Below, one piece after another: positions 14,201 to 26,630 of a stretch of 64,000 nt of DNA. A model generated the notes under the pieces. It did no database searches. It had not been told where the DNA came from and saw nothing but the letters and a program-made list of their open reading frames with translations. The first letter of the stretch is position 1. Each line of letters opens with the position of its first letter. The position numbers were made by a program, and so were the translations under genes. The stretch is from Echinostoma caproni (lineage: Eukaryota > Platyhelminthes > Trematoda > Plagiorchiida > Echinostomatidae), in NCBI GenBank assembly GCA_900618425.1, contig UZAN01039492.1, positions 65,628 to 129,627 on the forward strand, written 5' to 3'.

Positions 14201-15474
14201 TGCACAACTGAGAACGTGCATGTGATAAACTAAGTTCATTGCGAATTTAAAAAAAATGGCTTGGGTTCTACTCTGCACTGCAATATCTCGTTAGGACAGT
14301 TTGAATCATGCCACACTTAATAACTGTGCATAACACAAAGAATGACTGGGTATTCCGTTGCTGTTTCTGAAGCGAATTTTTTTTCATTGATCAGTGAATA
14401 ATATTGAAGATGTTGTGTCGGATCGCGACCGAAAACTTTTGATTGTGCAACGAGTTATGTTATCGCAGCGGACGGTTGAATAGCTTATTCAAAGTAAAAA
14501 CTGCAGACAACAAAGTTCGTCTTTTGAGATTTCCTAAACTACAGGGTACAGTTTACATGCGCTTTTGCTACTGCGTAAAACTACGTGATATCCGAATATT
14601 GTTGTCACAAAGATAATCGACTTCTGATGAACGAAATAGCATTTTCTTTCACCTCCTACCGCACAACATAGGTTTGGGCGCAGATTTCAGTTGCTAATGT
14701 CCTGCGTTAAACAGTTTTATCTACGGAGTTAGATCATTCCCATCGTTGTTTAATTAAGCAGTTGTTTTGCATCCGCACACAAAGTTGCAAATCGTGATTC
14801 AATTCATTGCGCGAGCCGACCTGTATCCGATTTTTAGGTTCTCACCTAATTTTGTCCCTGTTTCTATGTTCCAATGATTTGCCGGGATTTTATTCAGGAT
14901 AATGTGCGATGGCGTGCCGCGTCTGATATTGTGATGGTTCAACCTCCTGCTGTAAGAAACAATTTCGCTACATCAGTTCAGAGTGGAATGTGGTAGAAAA
15001 CACATTAAAACAATTTTGACCAGTTTGATAAATTGATGGGAGAAAGCTCTAATATTAGCACAAGCACTCGTTTAGTGACTGAACGCACAAGTTTCGGTTT
15101 TTTCAGAGAACGTTTCTGAAATCACTGTAGATTCACCAGTGACTGAACACTGAGTGTAACCGAACTTTCTTCTTTGATAGATTGTCCAAAATACCTGATA
15201 ACGCAAATGCGTTTTTATAAATCATAGATGCTCACGTGTTGAATTTGTTTACGAATTGTTTTACGCCCCTTGTTCCCATTGGAAATTTTATAAGCGCGAG
15301 GACGAGCATCATCGAAAGAGAGTTTGATTCAAACTTCTTCGCGTCATCATATCAATTGTGGACAATCATTCATTTGCAATATATATGCACACCCGTTTGT
15401 GTCCAGACTGTGTGCTAAACAAATTACATTACAATAATGTTTATAAAATGACAAAGCTTCATGATTTGCTGGTG
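8270..15474. other. No gene recognised
   Basis: This is the longest featureless block. No frame exceeds about 75 residues and none has a motif. 10810-15235 is very AT-rich with almost no open frames, as in old intron or intergenic flatworm DNA. One N is at 13847. Confidence 0.55.
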
Positions 15475-15900
15475 GGCGGAGTGCAGCCAGGTTGCCTAGG
15501 CCAAGACAGATGACTTTTTTGGAGAATTCACAGCTGCAACCTTCAGCCAGCCATGGCCTTACCCGCAGGTCAGCGGGGCGTTGTGTGAAAAGAGTACTCT
15601 ATTTGGAGCTGGTGTCAAGTACGTAGTATCGTGCGCCCTTTTGGACGGCGGCAAACCTCTAAGATGCCCAACAACACTCAGTGCTCAATCGAGGAAACCA
15701 GGAAGGCATGTGTGGTGTATTTGCTTCCTCGGAGTGTGTTTGGAGCCACAGTCTTTAGCCAACTACCCTAAGTTAACTGCATGTGGTTCACTAACCCGCT
15801 TATAGACCCGGATGTTGGTTTTCTTCCTCTAACTTTGTGGGAGAAAGAACTCTACAACGAGAAGACACTGAGTATGTCCCAGTGTTTAACCAAAGTGTGA
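15475..15900 (+). repeat. GC-richer unassigned block
   Basis: This stretch has clearly higher GC than its flanks, with abrupt edges after a GCTTCATGATTTGCTGGTGG start. A 74-residue frame (15581-15805) is open but cysteine-rich without a known pattern. I cannot match it to a protein. It may be a repeat or retroelement leader. No A/B boxes or terminal repeats were seen. Confidence 0.3.
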
Positions 15901-16504
15901 CTGGTTACCTTTGACTGTCGCATAGATTTTTACTAATCGAGTGTTTTAAGCTTTATAAAAGTTATAAAAAAGAACTTCCACACGAATATGTGTACAAGGT
16001 TGCAGATGAACGCGAAACAGCTGAAATCACCACATTATACAATCGTGATCGCTTTCTAAGAAAGTCATTTTGAACAAATTTTCCACTCCCCCCCCCACCT
16101 CAATGAGTTAGTAACATGTATTTCTAGATAAGTTCAGCTCTGTTCCGCATGAGTTCTGCGGAGCTTTTGTGGTCAGTCTCTTTCCGGATACAAACGATTT
16201 AAAATCCAAAATAGTACCGAGTAGACAGAGCACTAAATCTGCACAAGGAGATTACATTGCCCTATTACTGTTGATCCGGTTCTAGGAACGTAAGACCCAT
16301 TCAATTGAGGATTGTCTCTAGAGATTCGATTGAGAAGATTGTATTAACCATTTACACCTATTACTAGGAGTACCATATTCATGTATATGCTAAATCATGT
16401 AAATTGAAAATGATCCGACGGTCTGAGCAGCTGCCACGGAGCCGAGTGATAAGTTTGCTTGCGTTCTATCGGGTTCGATCAATAGTTGGGTGGATGCATT
16501 CGGA

Positions 16505-16858
16505 CTACTGCTTAACTAGGTCGTAACAGCTGTACAGTGTTTCACCGCTTTCCAGCTTAAGCTTTATTTGCTCAATACAGCAGGAATTCCCCTTTTGAAA
16601 TATCATTTTTATTATTATGTGTTTATTCAAATAAAATAAAAGCAAAATAAAGACAAATTGGAGCTGATTTTCTCCAATGAAGTAAACACTCATGAACAGG
16701 TTCAGCAGGCTACATGAGTTTGGTAGGTTATCTAGAATTCTCCCAAGCAGCTGCTCATTCTGAAGGATTTGTAGACCATCTTTTATTGGAATAAACAATG
16801 TGCTTGAGACTATGCCTATTGAAGAGATGGAATGAATTTTTACGCTTTCATTAGCCAA
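16505..16858 (-). mobile_element. Probable Penelope-like reverse-transcriptase fragment
   Basis: A minus-strand open frame of 117 residues contains SIGIVSSTLFIPIKDGLQIL, then LLGRILDNLPNS and LLNLFMSVYF. This resembles motif A and the following helix of Penelope-like reverse transcriptases (pattern DVVSLFTxIPxxxxLxIL ... LLxLCxxxxYF). The catalytic aspartate position and the TxIP context are altered, so it is a decayed copy. The downstream residues (50 or so) do not match the AMGSP region I would expect. No endonuclease is attached. It could belong to the same family as the remnant at 1449-2260, but overlap between them is lacking. Confidence 0.4.
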
Positions 16859-17954
16859 TTTTACGGAGCTATCTATTGTGCATATTTAAGTGAGTAATAC
16901 AATGGGTACCAATACAAGTGGGATATGTAGAAAAAAGTAGTTATCCAGATTCCGTTTAATTCGTAGTCTACTTTCATTTAAACCAAACTTTTCCATTTTA
17001 AAAATGAAACCCTATTACTGAGATACTAGTGAATAAACTGTCGAATTGTGAGCTATTTCGCAATATTGATTTCTCCACTTTGGACTTAAGATTATTTGTT
17101 AAAACAATTTCATTCATCAATCATTCAGTAACTTAGGCAGAGCAAAATGCGACCAACTGCACAACTAACCTAAATAAACCAAATTCAAAACGTGCGCCTT
17201 GTTGAGATCTGGTAAATGCTGTGCAGACCTTCATTTGTTTCCCTAGCAAAGAACTCCGTAACACAGTGATTACTTTCGTTTCCCAGCGTTTAGAGTTCGA
17301 TACCGTAGGATAATAAACCAGAAAAGCTTTCGCTATAATCGTCGCACTACACTAATTGATGGTGTTTTTTCAGAGTCGCGGGGGGGATGCTGATTACAGG
17401 CACGTATTTCTGGTCTGAAAAAACATTGATAAACGATTTCCGGTCATTTGGAATGATTGACAGCGTATCGGGTAAATATCATCGTCTGCATTGGATCCGT
17501 CTACAATAAACTACTAACGATTATTTTTCTAGTGGGATGGATATACTACGGACGTTGTTAGATGACATTTGAAGAACAACCCTATTTATTTTTCGATGAG
17601 CTGTGAAATTGATGATGCTCTCTAGGGTGGGGTTATATTTAACAAATACGATTTGTAGATTTATCCCAAAAGACGTGTAAATGAATATTGTTTTGATAGA
17701 ACGAAGCAAAACACACACATACGTTTCGCTTTATTTCAAACTAGTACTTACTCACGATACAACTTGAAATAGACAGTTATGAAGGTCATTAGGATTTTAA
17801 AAATCGTGTTGCATTACACCGAATTCTACACATGAGACTGAGATTTTTTTGTAGTTATATTAATAAAGACCATAGGAGTTCGAATATGATTTCAGAAAAA
17901 GCTTTGTTTTGTAAGCCATAATAATTGTGGCAATGCGCACTGAGACCTCGATAA

Positions 17955-18708
17955 NNNNNNNNNNNNNNNNNNNNNNNNNNNNNNNNNNNNNNNNNNNNNN
18001 NNNNNNNNNNNNNNNNNNNNNNNNNNNNNNNNNNNNNNNNNNNNNNNNNNNNNNNNNNNNNNNNNNNNNNNNNNNNNNNNNNNNNNNNNNNNNNNNNNNN
18101 NNNNNNNNNNNNNNNNNNNNNNNNNNNNNNNNNNNNNNNNNNNNNNNNNNNNNNNNNNNNNNNNNNNNNNNNNNNNNNNNNNNNNNNNNNNNNNNNNNNN
18201 NNNNNNNNNNNNNNNNNNNNNNNNNNNNNNNNNNNNNNNNNNNNNNNNNNNNNNNNNNNNNNNNNNNNNNNNNNNNNNNNNNNNNNNNNNNNNNNNNNNN
18301 NNNNNNNNNNNNNNNNNNNNNNNNNNNNNNNNNNNNNNNNNNNNNNNNNNNNNNNNNNNNNNNNNNNNNNNNNNNNNNNNNNNNNNNNNNNNNNNNNNNN
18401 NNNNNNNNNNNNNNNNNNNNNNNNNNNNNNNNNNNNNNNNNNNNNNNNNNNNNNNNNNNNNNNNNNNNNNNNNNNNNNNNNNNNNNNNNNNNNNNNNNNN
18501 NNNNNNNNNNNNNNNNNNNNNNNNNNNNNNNNNNNNNNNNNNNNNNNNNNNNNNNNNNNNNNNNNNNNNNNNNNNNNNNNNNNNNNNNNNNNNNNNNNNN
18601 NNNNNNNNNNNNNNNNNNNNNNNNNNNNNNNNNNNNNNNNNNNNNNNNNNNNNNNNNNNNNNNNNNNNNNNNNNNNNNNNNNNNNNNNNNNNNNNNNNNN
18701 NNNNNNNN
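17955..18708. other. Assembly gap (754 N)
   Basis: Run of N. Flanks show no recognisable gene or repeat border. Confidence 0.99.
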
Positions 18709-20750
18709 GACCGGGTATATTGAAACCCCGTCCAATCTGAGTGAACTTGTTTTCTCCATAGACAAACAGAAGTAATTTTCGAGTGACTTTCTGATCAAGG
18801 AAGAGTCTTACGGTGGGATTGGGTTTATCTTTCACCCCACCCCGCCCGGGTATGTCCTTAACGATTATTAGTGTGAACTTCAGACGAGAATGAACAAACC
18901 CGTTTGCAATTATCTTCCGCCGGCCGAGTAAAGGAGCGAATCACGTGGGAATGGGTCGATAAATCAATTCCCGTGCTCAGGGGTAAATTTCGGAATGAAA
19001 AGTTGCATAAGTGAGTCCCGTGTATGATCTAAATAGCCTAGTGAGTAAATTCCATTGAGGCATAGGTTCACTTGAATAACAGCAGATCATTTGAGCCAAA
19101 CGCAGTTGCCGACATATATTTTGCATTGAAAGGCACAAATGACGAGATACTTAACAATGGCACAAAGATACAATTAAAGAATTAGCAGTATTTCACCTAA
19201 AAAGCAAGATTCAGTTTGAACTCATCTACCACCTTAAAGAAATTACACTTTTTTCTCTGTAACTCCCGGGTCGACTATTGCCTTCTATCCACAATACCGT
19301 TAGTATCAACCTGTCACCCTTTGCTACTAAGCTTCTTTATTTATTTTCTCATCCGCGTAACATCATTTATAATCCGCAGCCTGATTACGTCTGCGCGAGC
19401 CTCACAGTTTAACGAATGGGATATGTGGTGGTAATAACACCTCGCAAGTATCCATGGTTTTACAAAAGATGAAAGCTTTCCACCAGGTGCTTTCAAGGAT
19501 ATTCAGGAGAGATATGCACAGTATTCTAGCCACGGTTGTCTTTATATTGATCAGTGACTTTCGTCTGTGTGAGGAACAACTGACACCAAGTTGTAATCCT
19601 GTTATAACCATCGAACTCAGATTTAACTCAGGGACACAGCGTTTATCGGCACAACTCCGACTGATGACAGTGCATTTCGACAATGTGTATCATCTTCAAC
19701 AAAGTCGTTTGCAATTCATTGGAACACAGGTTACTAAACGTGCTCGTTATCAGTGGTACTTCCACTAACCAAATACAGTCTATTGAGTGGCAAATGCAAA
19801 ACCCCAGCAAGTGTGTTTCAGTTTTAGTTTTAACAACTATTAACAGGCATTTTCATGTGCCGGTTTCAGTTGCTGTCTTTTCTCTGCCCATTCGGATACA
19901 ATACTAGAGAGAAAACCGGATTGTTGAGAGCAGAGTCAATGAAAAGATAGAGAAATCAAGAATCTCTTTGAATTATTGTTACTCAAATCGTCAACTTCTC
20001 TTCTAACACAGGATAATCGCGTAACGTATTCTTACCACTAACAAACGGGTAATAATTAAAATTAAAAATCGGATAGGCGGTTAATTAAAGAGATAGCCCC
20101 TAATTTCAAAGCAAATAACATTTTAAAGCTCAGTTAAAAGAGAAATAAGTGTTCCTGGTATTGATTACTTACTGCCATGAAGCGCATTAAATATGAGACA
20201 AATGATTACATTCAAATTAACATTTTTTCCAGATTTCATGGTTAATAAGCTAAAACCTGAAAGCTGTCAGCCATCTTCAAACACAAAAATGTATTTGGAA
20301 TGCACGTTTTTGGTTATGGTAATCTGGCAAAGCTACTGAATGAACCCTTTGATTTTAGATTAACGTATTTAAAGGGGTTCATTTAACCAAAAATGGAACA
20401 TCGCTATTAGATTCACTATTTTTCACGTTAAAATGAATAAGCATTGGTTGATTATCAAGGTTTCAACGAGGTTTCAACATAATTGATTGATTTTATATTT
20501 CCTTCTCTTAGAGTTCTGTACATTGCTTTGATTAAAATGTTCGGGAAAGGCATTTGCACAACTTTTAAATCATACACAAGAACGAAAATATGCTAACCTC
20601 TTGTGTTGCACAAACTGTCCACTTAAAGTAAGACGCAAATGGTGGTCAGAAATGTTGCTGTGCTTTGACTTGTGGGATAAAAAAGCGTGACAGTCACGAA
20701 CTGCAAACAAACGTTTTCACTGATGTATCATGGTATGACGAATCCGGGGT
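18709..20750. other. No gene recognised
   Basis: Frames at 19216-19434 and 19454-19768 (+) and 19402-19683 (-) overlap each other and carry no motif. 19.9-20.7 kb is AT-rich and closed in all frames. Confidence 0.5.
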
Positions 20751-20892
20751 GCGATCGAGGTGTTTATGGTTGTTGTCCGATGACTAACTGACAACATTTA
20801 GTTTTCTCCTCCAAACTGACCCGGCCTCAGTAACAGGAAGGTTGTTCGTGCATGGTTTGAAATTAACCTGGGCTGTCAGCCGCACGTGTCCG
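20751..20892 (+). repeat. Unknown dispersed repeat, copy 1
   Basis: This segment aligns with 22481-22590. Both contain GTCCGATGACTAACTGA, then a GGyCTyAGTAACA segment, then a GyTTGAArTTAACC segment in the same order and spacing. No coding motif or terminal repeat is visible. Strand is arbitrary. Confidence 0.6.
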
Positions 20893-21584
20893 GTCATTTA
20901 AGCACACGCATATGGGAGCAGGATAACATCCATGTTGTAACTAAAATATGGGCGTATACATCACACCACAGACGTCGTCGTAGGGTATTTGAGTAACATG
21001 CAGACTGGTTTCCACATGCTGTCCATTGTGTAGTCCCAGGGTTATTCTGACTGTCAGATGCCGACACTGTGTGTACAGTTCACTTGCAGTTCAGTATCAG
21101 GGGAGAATCGTTTGCCGCCGTCTGTCACGCGCAATCATCTTGAAAGGATCAGTTGTTGTGACCAATAATGTCTAGTGAAGAGATCTAATGTCAAGTATGA
21201 ATACGAGTTAGCTGACAGAATCGACAATTAGTGACCCAAGATAATTCTTGTAACTTCAATGACCTTTGACTGATTGTGTGCATAAGACTTGGATTGTACC
21301 TAAATTTATCCATGAATAACGATACGACAGTATAAAATTCTAATTTCCGAAAGCTCAATTATATTCTTTCTACACAGACCTAAGTATTCATGAGAAACAG
21401 TTATATTTGCTAAGTGCATATCATAATGAAGGCGTATCAATCGAGTCAGTAATTCAACTTGATCCAAAGTGACGTCGGGAAAATCCTACGGGGTCGGATT
21501 GTTTGGTGCGATTAATAAACACTAGCACAAATCAAAATATTTCTATAGTTTGCTGGATCTGTAATATCATTACACCTAAAATGT

Positions 21585-21635
21585 GTATTATTATGTGTAT
21601 TAAATGTGTAAAATGTGTAATGTGTAATGTGCCAG
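21585..21635 (+). repeat. Degenerate AATGTGT tandem
   Basis: AATGTGTATTATTATGTGTATTAAATGTGTAAAATGTGTAATGTGTAATGTG: irregular copies of an AATGTGTAA-like unit in an AT-rich area. No function is evident. Confidence 0.7.
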
Positions 21636-22480
21636 TTAAAATGAGCTAGTAATTCATGGGATGTCTACTCAGAAACGGTCATCATGGCCACGCGAGAAAA
21701 AAAAATCGGCTCTCAATCGCCGTTAGCACAATGTGTTGAATGGCAACCCTTGGATCGGTCGCTTCCCCCTTCCTGAAAACTGTATCATTGTGCATTCAAT
21801 AAAAGGAAGTGAAATTGAAAGAGAAAAAGAAAAAGTAATAGAGTGATGCGTTGCGCACGTTCCGTCAAAGTTGTATGCTAAGAACCGGAGAAACGGTATG
21901 ATACATCACTTGTATTGAGCGAACACGCATCACTCAAAATCACGCACACAGCACACGTAACAGTTTATCCTTTCGGTCCCGGTTGACCGTTCGCGTAGCA
22001 TGTGTTCATTGAAGTGCACGCAATCGGGAGCCTGTGAGGTAAATCCTTGTTCGGTTGTTTTCGATTCCTTTCGACCAGCTTCTAGGACTACCACACCTGT
22101 ACACGAGTTTTTTTCACAAAGTAGCACCAAGAAAACATGCAAATTGATGCCCGCGTTTCTTCAAAAGATTGGTGCCTGGCCTTTTACGCTGCTTGAATAA
22201 ATCTTAGGATAGATGAAACAAAGTAGCAACCGTTAAGGTTATTCCAAAATGGGTAGTATTTTGGTCTAGGGTGATAAATGCACTTCTGCACACAATAGTA
22301 TTTATCCTGAATGTTCCAGGCAACCAAAATAATTTCTGATTGGGTCTTCTGGTTTGTGGAGTACTCCAATGGACAATGTAGTAAACCGTGTTTGAGAATA
22401 ATTTCCTTTTCGATACATCACGTCAGGTGGTTACAAACGTAAGGCGATCATAGTACAGATTGTTGGTGGATTTCAGCTCG

Positions 22481-22590
22481 AGGTTTTCATAGCTGCCGTC
22501 CGATGACTAACTGATTATATTTCCCGGTCTTAGTAACATAAGGGTTATTGATGCAGTGTTTGAAGTTAACCAGATTAGTCGCATTAGCTT
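22481..22590 (+). repeat. Unknown dispersed repeat, copy 2
   Basis: Second copy of the repeat at 20751-20892, about 1.7 kb away in the same orientation. It keeps CCGTCCGATGACTAACTGA, GGTCTTAGTAACA and GTTTGAAGTTAACC. It lacks some bases in the TTTTCTCCTCC part of copy 1. The element class is not known. Confidence 0.6.
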
Positions 22591-23329
22591 TGCATTATTG
22601 ATTAACCCCTACCAGCTCTCGCCTTTTTCGGAATTGTGTCATGTTTTCCTTCGTGATTAGTGATTTTCTTGTCGTTTCACAGTTATTATCACTTTGCTTA
22701 TAAGAAATCACTTTGACTGCAGTATGCACGTGAATAGATGCTGCTTAATGGCCATGTATACATAGTGTATACCCATGGTTCTGTTCAAATTTGTGACGGA
22801 AAAACCGTTACAGCTCAGTTTATAACTATGACAGAGGCAAGCAAGCACAGCAAGTAAATGCGATAAACCTCTTGATTGTTAATGTTAGAGTTGTGAAAGG
22901 GGTGAGAGGAAATCGGTAGAGAGAGATGTGCAGATTTAAACGTCGATGAAAATTGCGGGTGTGGAACGAAGTTGCTTAAGATGCATTATAACCATTGTGT
23001 CATGCACAGCAAATGATTTAATCGGGAAGGGACAGTGGAGGCTAAAATAATTATTCGTTAGACTTGTGGTAGATGATACTAGTTGAGGGATAGGGTATGA
23101 AGGGGAGGGTTCCTGGTTTGCCTTATGCGCAATCAATCCGCTTTCAAAGGGAAGGCAACAACATCGATCGGATCAGCTTTCTTTGCCTGCATGATGTTCA
23201 ACGTTGAAAGTTTTATTATGCAAATAACATACAATCTCAAGCTTTTCTTGTCCCATGGGTTCGTGTTGTGGTTAAAAAGCTGATGCAATCCTTGTGTAAA
23301 TTGTCACCTAATACGTGCTTCTTCCAGCG

Positions 23330-23770
23330 CTGCACGCAGCTTCATTTATTTTGGAATGTAAGGTGTGCTAATGCTTCATCAAGTCTCAGTTTGGAAGATT
23401 CAATGCTTGGAGCACGGACGACGTGCAGTTGGAGGGGGTTCCAGATCAAACACATTCTGACTGCGAATGACTAACGCCAGTCATTCCAATCGGCTTTTTG
23501 AGAACACTAGTTTGAAAGGATGTTCTCTAGGAGGAACGTTGATTGATCAGTTTAGCAGCGAGTGATACGGATGATTTGGGTTTTGTATTATTTGGTATAC
23601 CATAATCATGTAGTGATTGGAATAGAACTTCAACAAATCAAGCAGGCTTCAAACACTGTACTTGTAGACTTTCCGCAGTATGATCTCGTCGTTCGCCCGA
23701 TCGAACGCTTTTGAGAAGTGCAGATATATGACGTATAATTCTAGATTAAAAGTGCCAATTGGGATCACCT
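23330..23770 (-). mobile_element. CR1-like LINE fragment with internal deletion (copy B)
   Basis: On the minus strand, near 23730-23640, the translation contains YLHFSKAFDRANDEIILRKV, motif A of a LINE reverse transcriptase. Only about 100-150 bases further on (23560-23350) come REHPFKLVFSK, then FAVRMCLIWNPLQLHVVRAP and SIESSKLRLDEALAHL, the C-terminal tail of the same protein family. In copy A these motifs are about 800 bases apart, so most of the palm and thumb has been lost here. Copy B lies just upstream of copy A in the opposite orientation. Ends are approximate. Confidence 0.75.
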
Positions 23771-25553
23771 TGAACGAGGATAAGATGAGTCATCTTATTC
23801 CTTTAGTGTATCTCAGGGGTATCGTGTCAATAATTTTGAATGCAACGAATTTTTTCACAACATACACGCCAGTGAGGAGATGACCGGGGCTGAGTTGTGA
23901 ATGCATTCAACTGTCCTTTAATATATGAGCGCAGGTGTGTTATCAGCAACACGCTTTGATAATCACCTGGTCCCATGTTCAATGTGTCGCCCACTGCAAG
24001 TGCAAGTGACAAGATACAAAACGAAGGATTTGGACTGATGAAGCAAACTATCTTTCGTTTTCTGGGCCGACTGATAGTGATAGTATCGCGTTGAGTTTCA
24101 TCGGACGTTTCAAAGATCAATTTTGACAAACGTCATCTTCGAGATGGAACTTTGTTGGAAAACTAATCGATTTGACTTTGGTGAAGTCACTGAAACCTGG
24201 CTGACCATTGACATTCTCGACTCAAAAATAAGTCCATCAGGAATGTCACTGATCAGACGTGATCATCCTACACGAGGCGGTGGAGTGCTGCTTTATCGTC
24301 AAAACAATCTACAATGTGAACAGCTTGACATTACCGACGCAGCCTCCGATTCATTATGGTGTTCACTATGACTCTCCAAAAACGATGCGTCTAATCGAGA
24401 TTTTGTTGCAAACCATGAGGAATGCATTATCATTAAAGTTCACCTCACAATGGGTGATTTTGACTGTCCCAATCTCTTTAGAACGAGAATTTTCCGCCCG
24501 CCATTCGAGAGACACGTACTACTGTTCATTGGCTTGCACCCATTGTACAACCAAGTGACAGAACCCACCAGATTTGAGCAGGTTGCGTACCATCAATAAT
24601 GACTTAGTGATGACTAACGTGGAGCTGATGGTGAAATGTGTCAATAAAACGCCTCCTTTATGACGTCGTGATTATGCCGTAGTGAAGTTTGATTATATGG
24701 GCTACGCTTCTACCCAGAAAAACCGAAATGGCAGTACTCGTGCCATCATAGAGTTAAAAAAAGCTGCTGAACCTGGCAATGCTTAAGCAATGGGTCCTCT
24801 CAGAAGAGGATCACGAGCCTTTAGTGGCAGGAGAAAGCTTCACTGATTATCTTACCGAAATGTTAACAGCTGAAAGAAGTGTAAAAGCTTGTACTAAACC
24901 TAAAACTCGTCATTTATTCATTCGCAGCCCAGCAAAGAAATGGATAGAGCGGCAGTGCAGAAGATGTCCATCTATCGAAACTTAGAATAATCATTCCTTA
25001 CTGTGAAATCAGTCTACCAAGTTTGTAAGAGAGGACAAATTGATGTCTCAAGAAACCCCGGCTCAAAAATTCATTTCTGATCAAAAATTTCCTTGTAAAC
25101 ATATCAACTCTACAAGGAAGGTGAGATGCGGAATACCAGCATTGAAATCGTCTGGACATATTTCAACCACTGCTCTAGAAGCAGCAGATTTCCTTAAAAA
25201 ACCGTTTGATCATGTGTTCACTGCAATGACACACGAAGCATTACAGATTCCAAGCAAAATACACTGTATACCGTCTCCGTCACTAGATAACATGGTTTTG
25301 ACAGTGAGAAGGTTAGAGGAAAAGTATTAACTTTACGGAAGAATTCATCCCCAGGCGCAGACAACAGGCATCCCCGGACTCTGATGTTGCTAACCAATAA
25401 CATTTCCGAAACTCTGGCTGTTCTTTACCAAAGAATGTTCAAGCAGGCAGTAATTCCGTAGTCATGGAAGGAACGAGTGATTCCCCCCCCCCTTACAAAG
25501 GGGGATCTCGCAGTGATTCCGCAAACTAACTCCCTGCTACACTTCTGCCGATA

Positions 25554-25949
25554 TTGGCGAAAGTCATGAAAGCTATTGTGGCAGATCTGTTGATGGAATA
25601 TCTGGAGGAGCATGAGCTTTTGTCCCCAACTCAGCACGGATTTCGGCACAAGCGTTCATGCACCACAAACCTACTCCTTGCACGGGATGAGTGGACAAAA
25701 TCCGTCGATGCAGACCAGCCATTGGATATAATTTATTTGGACTTCTCCAAGGCATTTAATCGACTGAACCACCAAATTCTACTGCAAAAACTCTACACAT
25801 ACGGAGTAAAAGGTTTGGTTCTGGACTGCATCAAGGAGTTTTTCCAACAAAGGCCCATATCAGTTCGTGTTGATGACTTATTAATAGAGCCTATCACCGA
25901 TGCCCGAAAGATTTCCCAAGGATCCGAACTGGGGCCTATAAACGACTAG
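25554..25949 (+). pseudogene. Reverse-transcriptase core fragment of CR1-like copy A
   Basis: This 131-residue stretch covers the fingers and first palm motifs of a LINE reverse transcriptase: the thumb-side LLMEYLEEHELLSPTQHGF segment, the HKRSCTTNLL motif, and motif A with its catalytic aspartate in IYLDFSKAFN. Motif B reads SQGSELGP. Directly after it the sequence passes to IND, omitting the roughly six hydrophobic residues normally found there, and meets a stop. The catalytic box downstream (about 25978-25990) reads LLFEDNGKV, with both the spacer residue and the second aspartate changed. The fragment is a relic within the larger element and not an independent gene. Confidence 0.85.
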
Positions 25950-26606
25950 CCACGTGTCCTTGGGCCTAATACACTGCTATTTGAGGACAACGGTAAGGTC
26001 TGAAGCAGTGTAACACTTCCTGAGGATTATTTAGCACTCCAAAAAACGATCTTTGCAGCCCACCGATAGTCAATGGCCACCGACATCGAGTGTTACGTTT
26101 CCAAATGCAGAGTTAGGTCCTTGGAGCATAAAATTTGTTTCTCCTATTTTCCGGGAAATCAAATACTACCGCATGCCACTGTCGAAAGGGATTTGGGTCT
26201 TATGATACAGGAGGATGTTCTACGCACTGTAACAGAGCATCATTTAGGGCTCTGAATTCAGTTGGAGTACTCAGACGTGTTTTCTGGCAGTTCGACAAAG
26301 AACTGTTCCCATGCTTGCTATCAGTGTTCGTTTCGCCACACACGGAGTACACCGTTCAAGTATGGAATCCATGGTTGGATCGCGACAAGAAGGCTCTTGA
26401 ACGTCCGCAAAGGCTGACAACGAAATCGGTAAGATGTATGTGTAACAAGACATACTCCAAAAGGCGACAAATATTGGGACTCTACTCATCTCAATGCTGC
26501 CGAATTCACAATCACCCTTACCGCTAACTTTATCTCAAAATGATCACCTCAGGGGACATCCACTGAAGGTAAAGACCCAGAACAGCCACCTTGATTGCTG
26601 GCATCA

Positions 26607-26630
26607 TTCGTTCGTTCGTTCGTTCGTTCA
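26607..26630 (+). repeat. (TTCG)n microsatellite inside CR1-like copy A
   Basis: Five perfect TTCG units followed by TTCA. It lies between the RGHPLK and WNSLPFDVV motifs of the element, where related proteins have a short FFSxR segment. Confidence 0.9.

Noticed and set aside
17855..18835. Open frames of about 280-326 residues
   Set aside because: They are mostly N. The real flanks contribute only a few dozen residues without motifs.
22795..22830. Possible spliced-leader-like sequence (AAAACCGTTACAG)
   Set aside because: The match to flatworm spliced leaders is short, and no donor or Sm site follows at the proper spacing.
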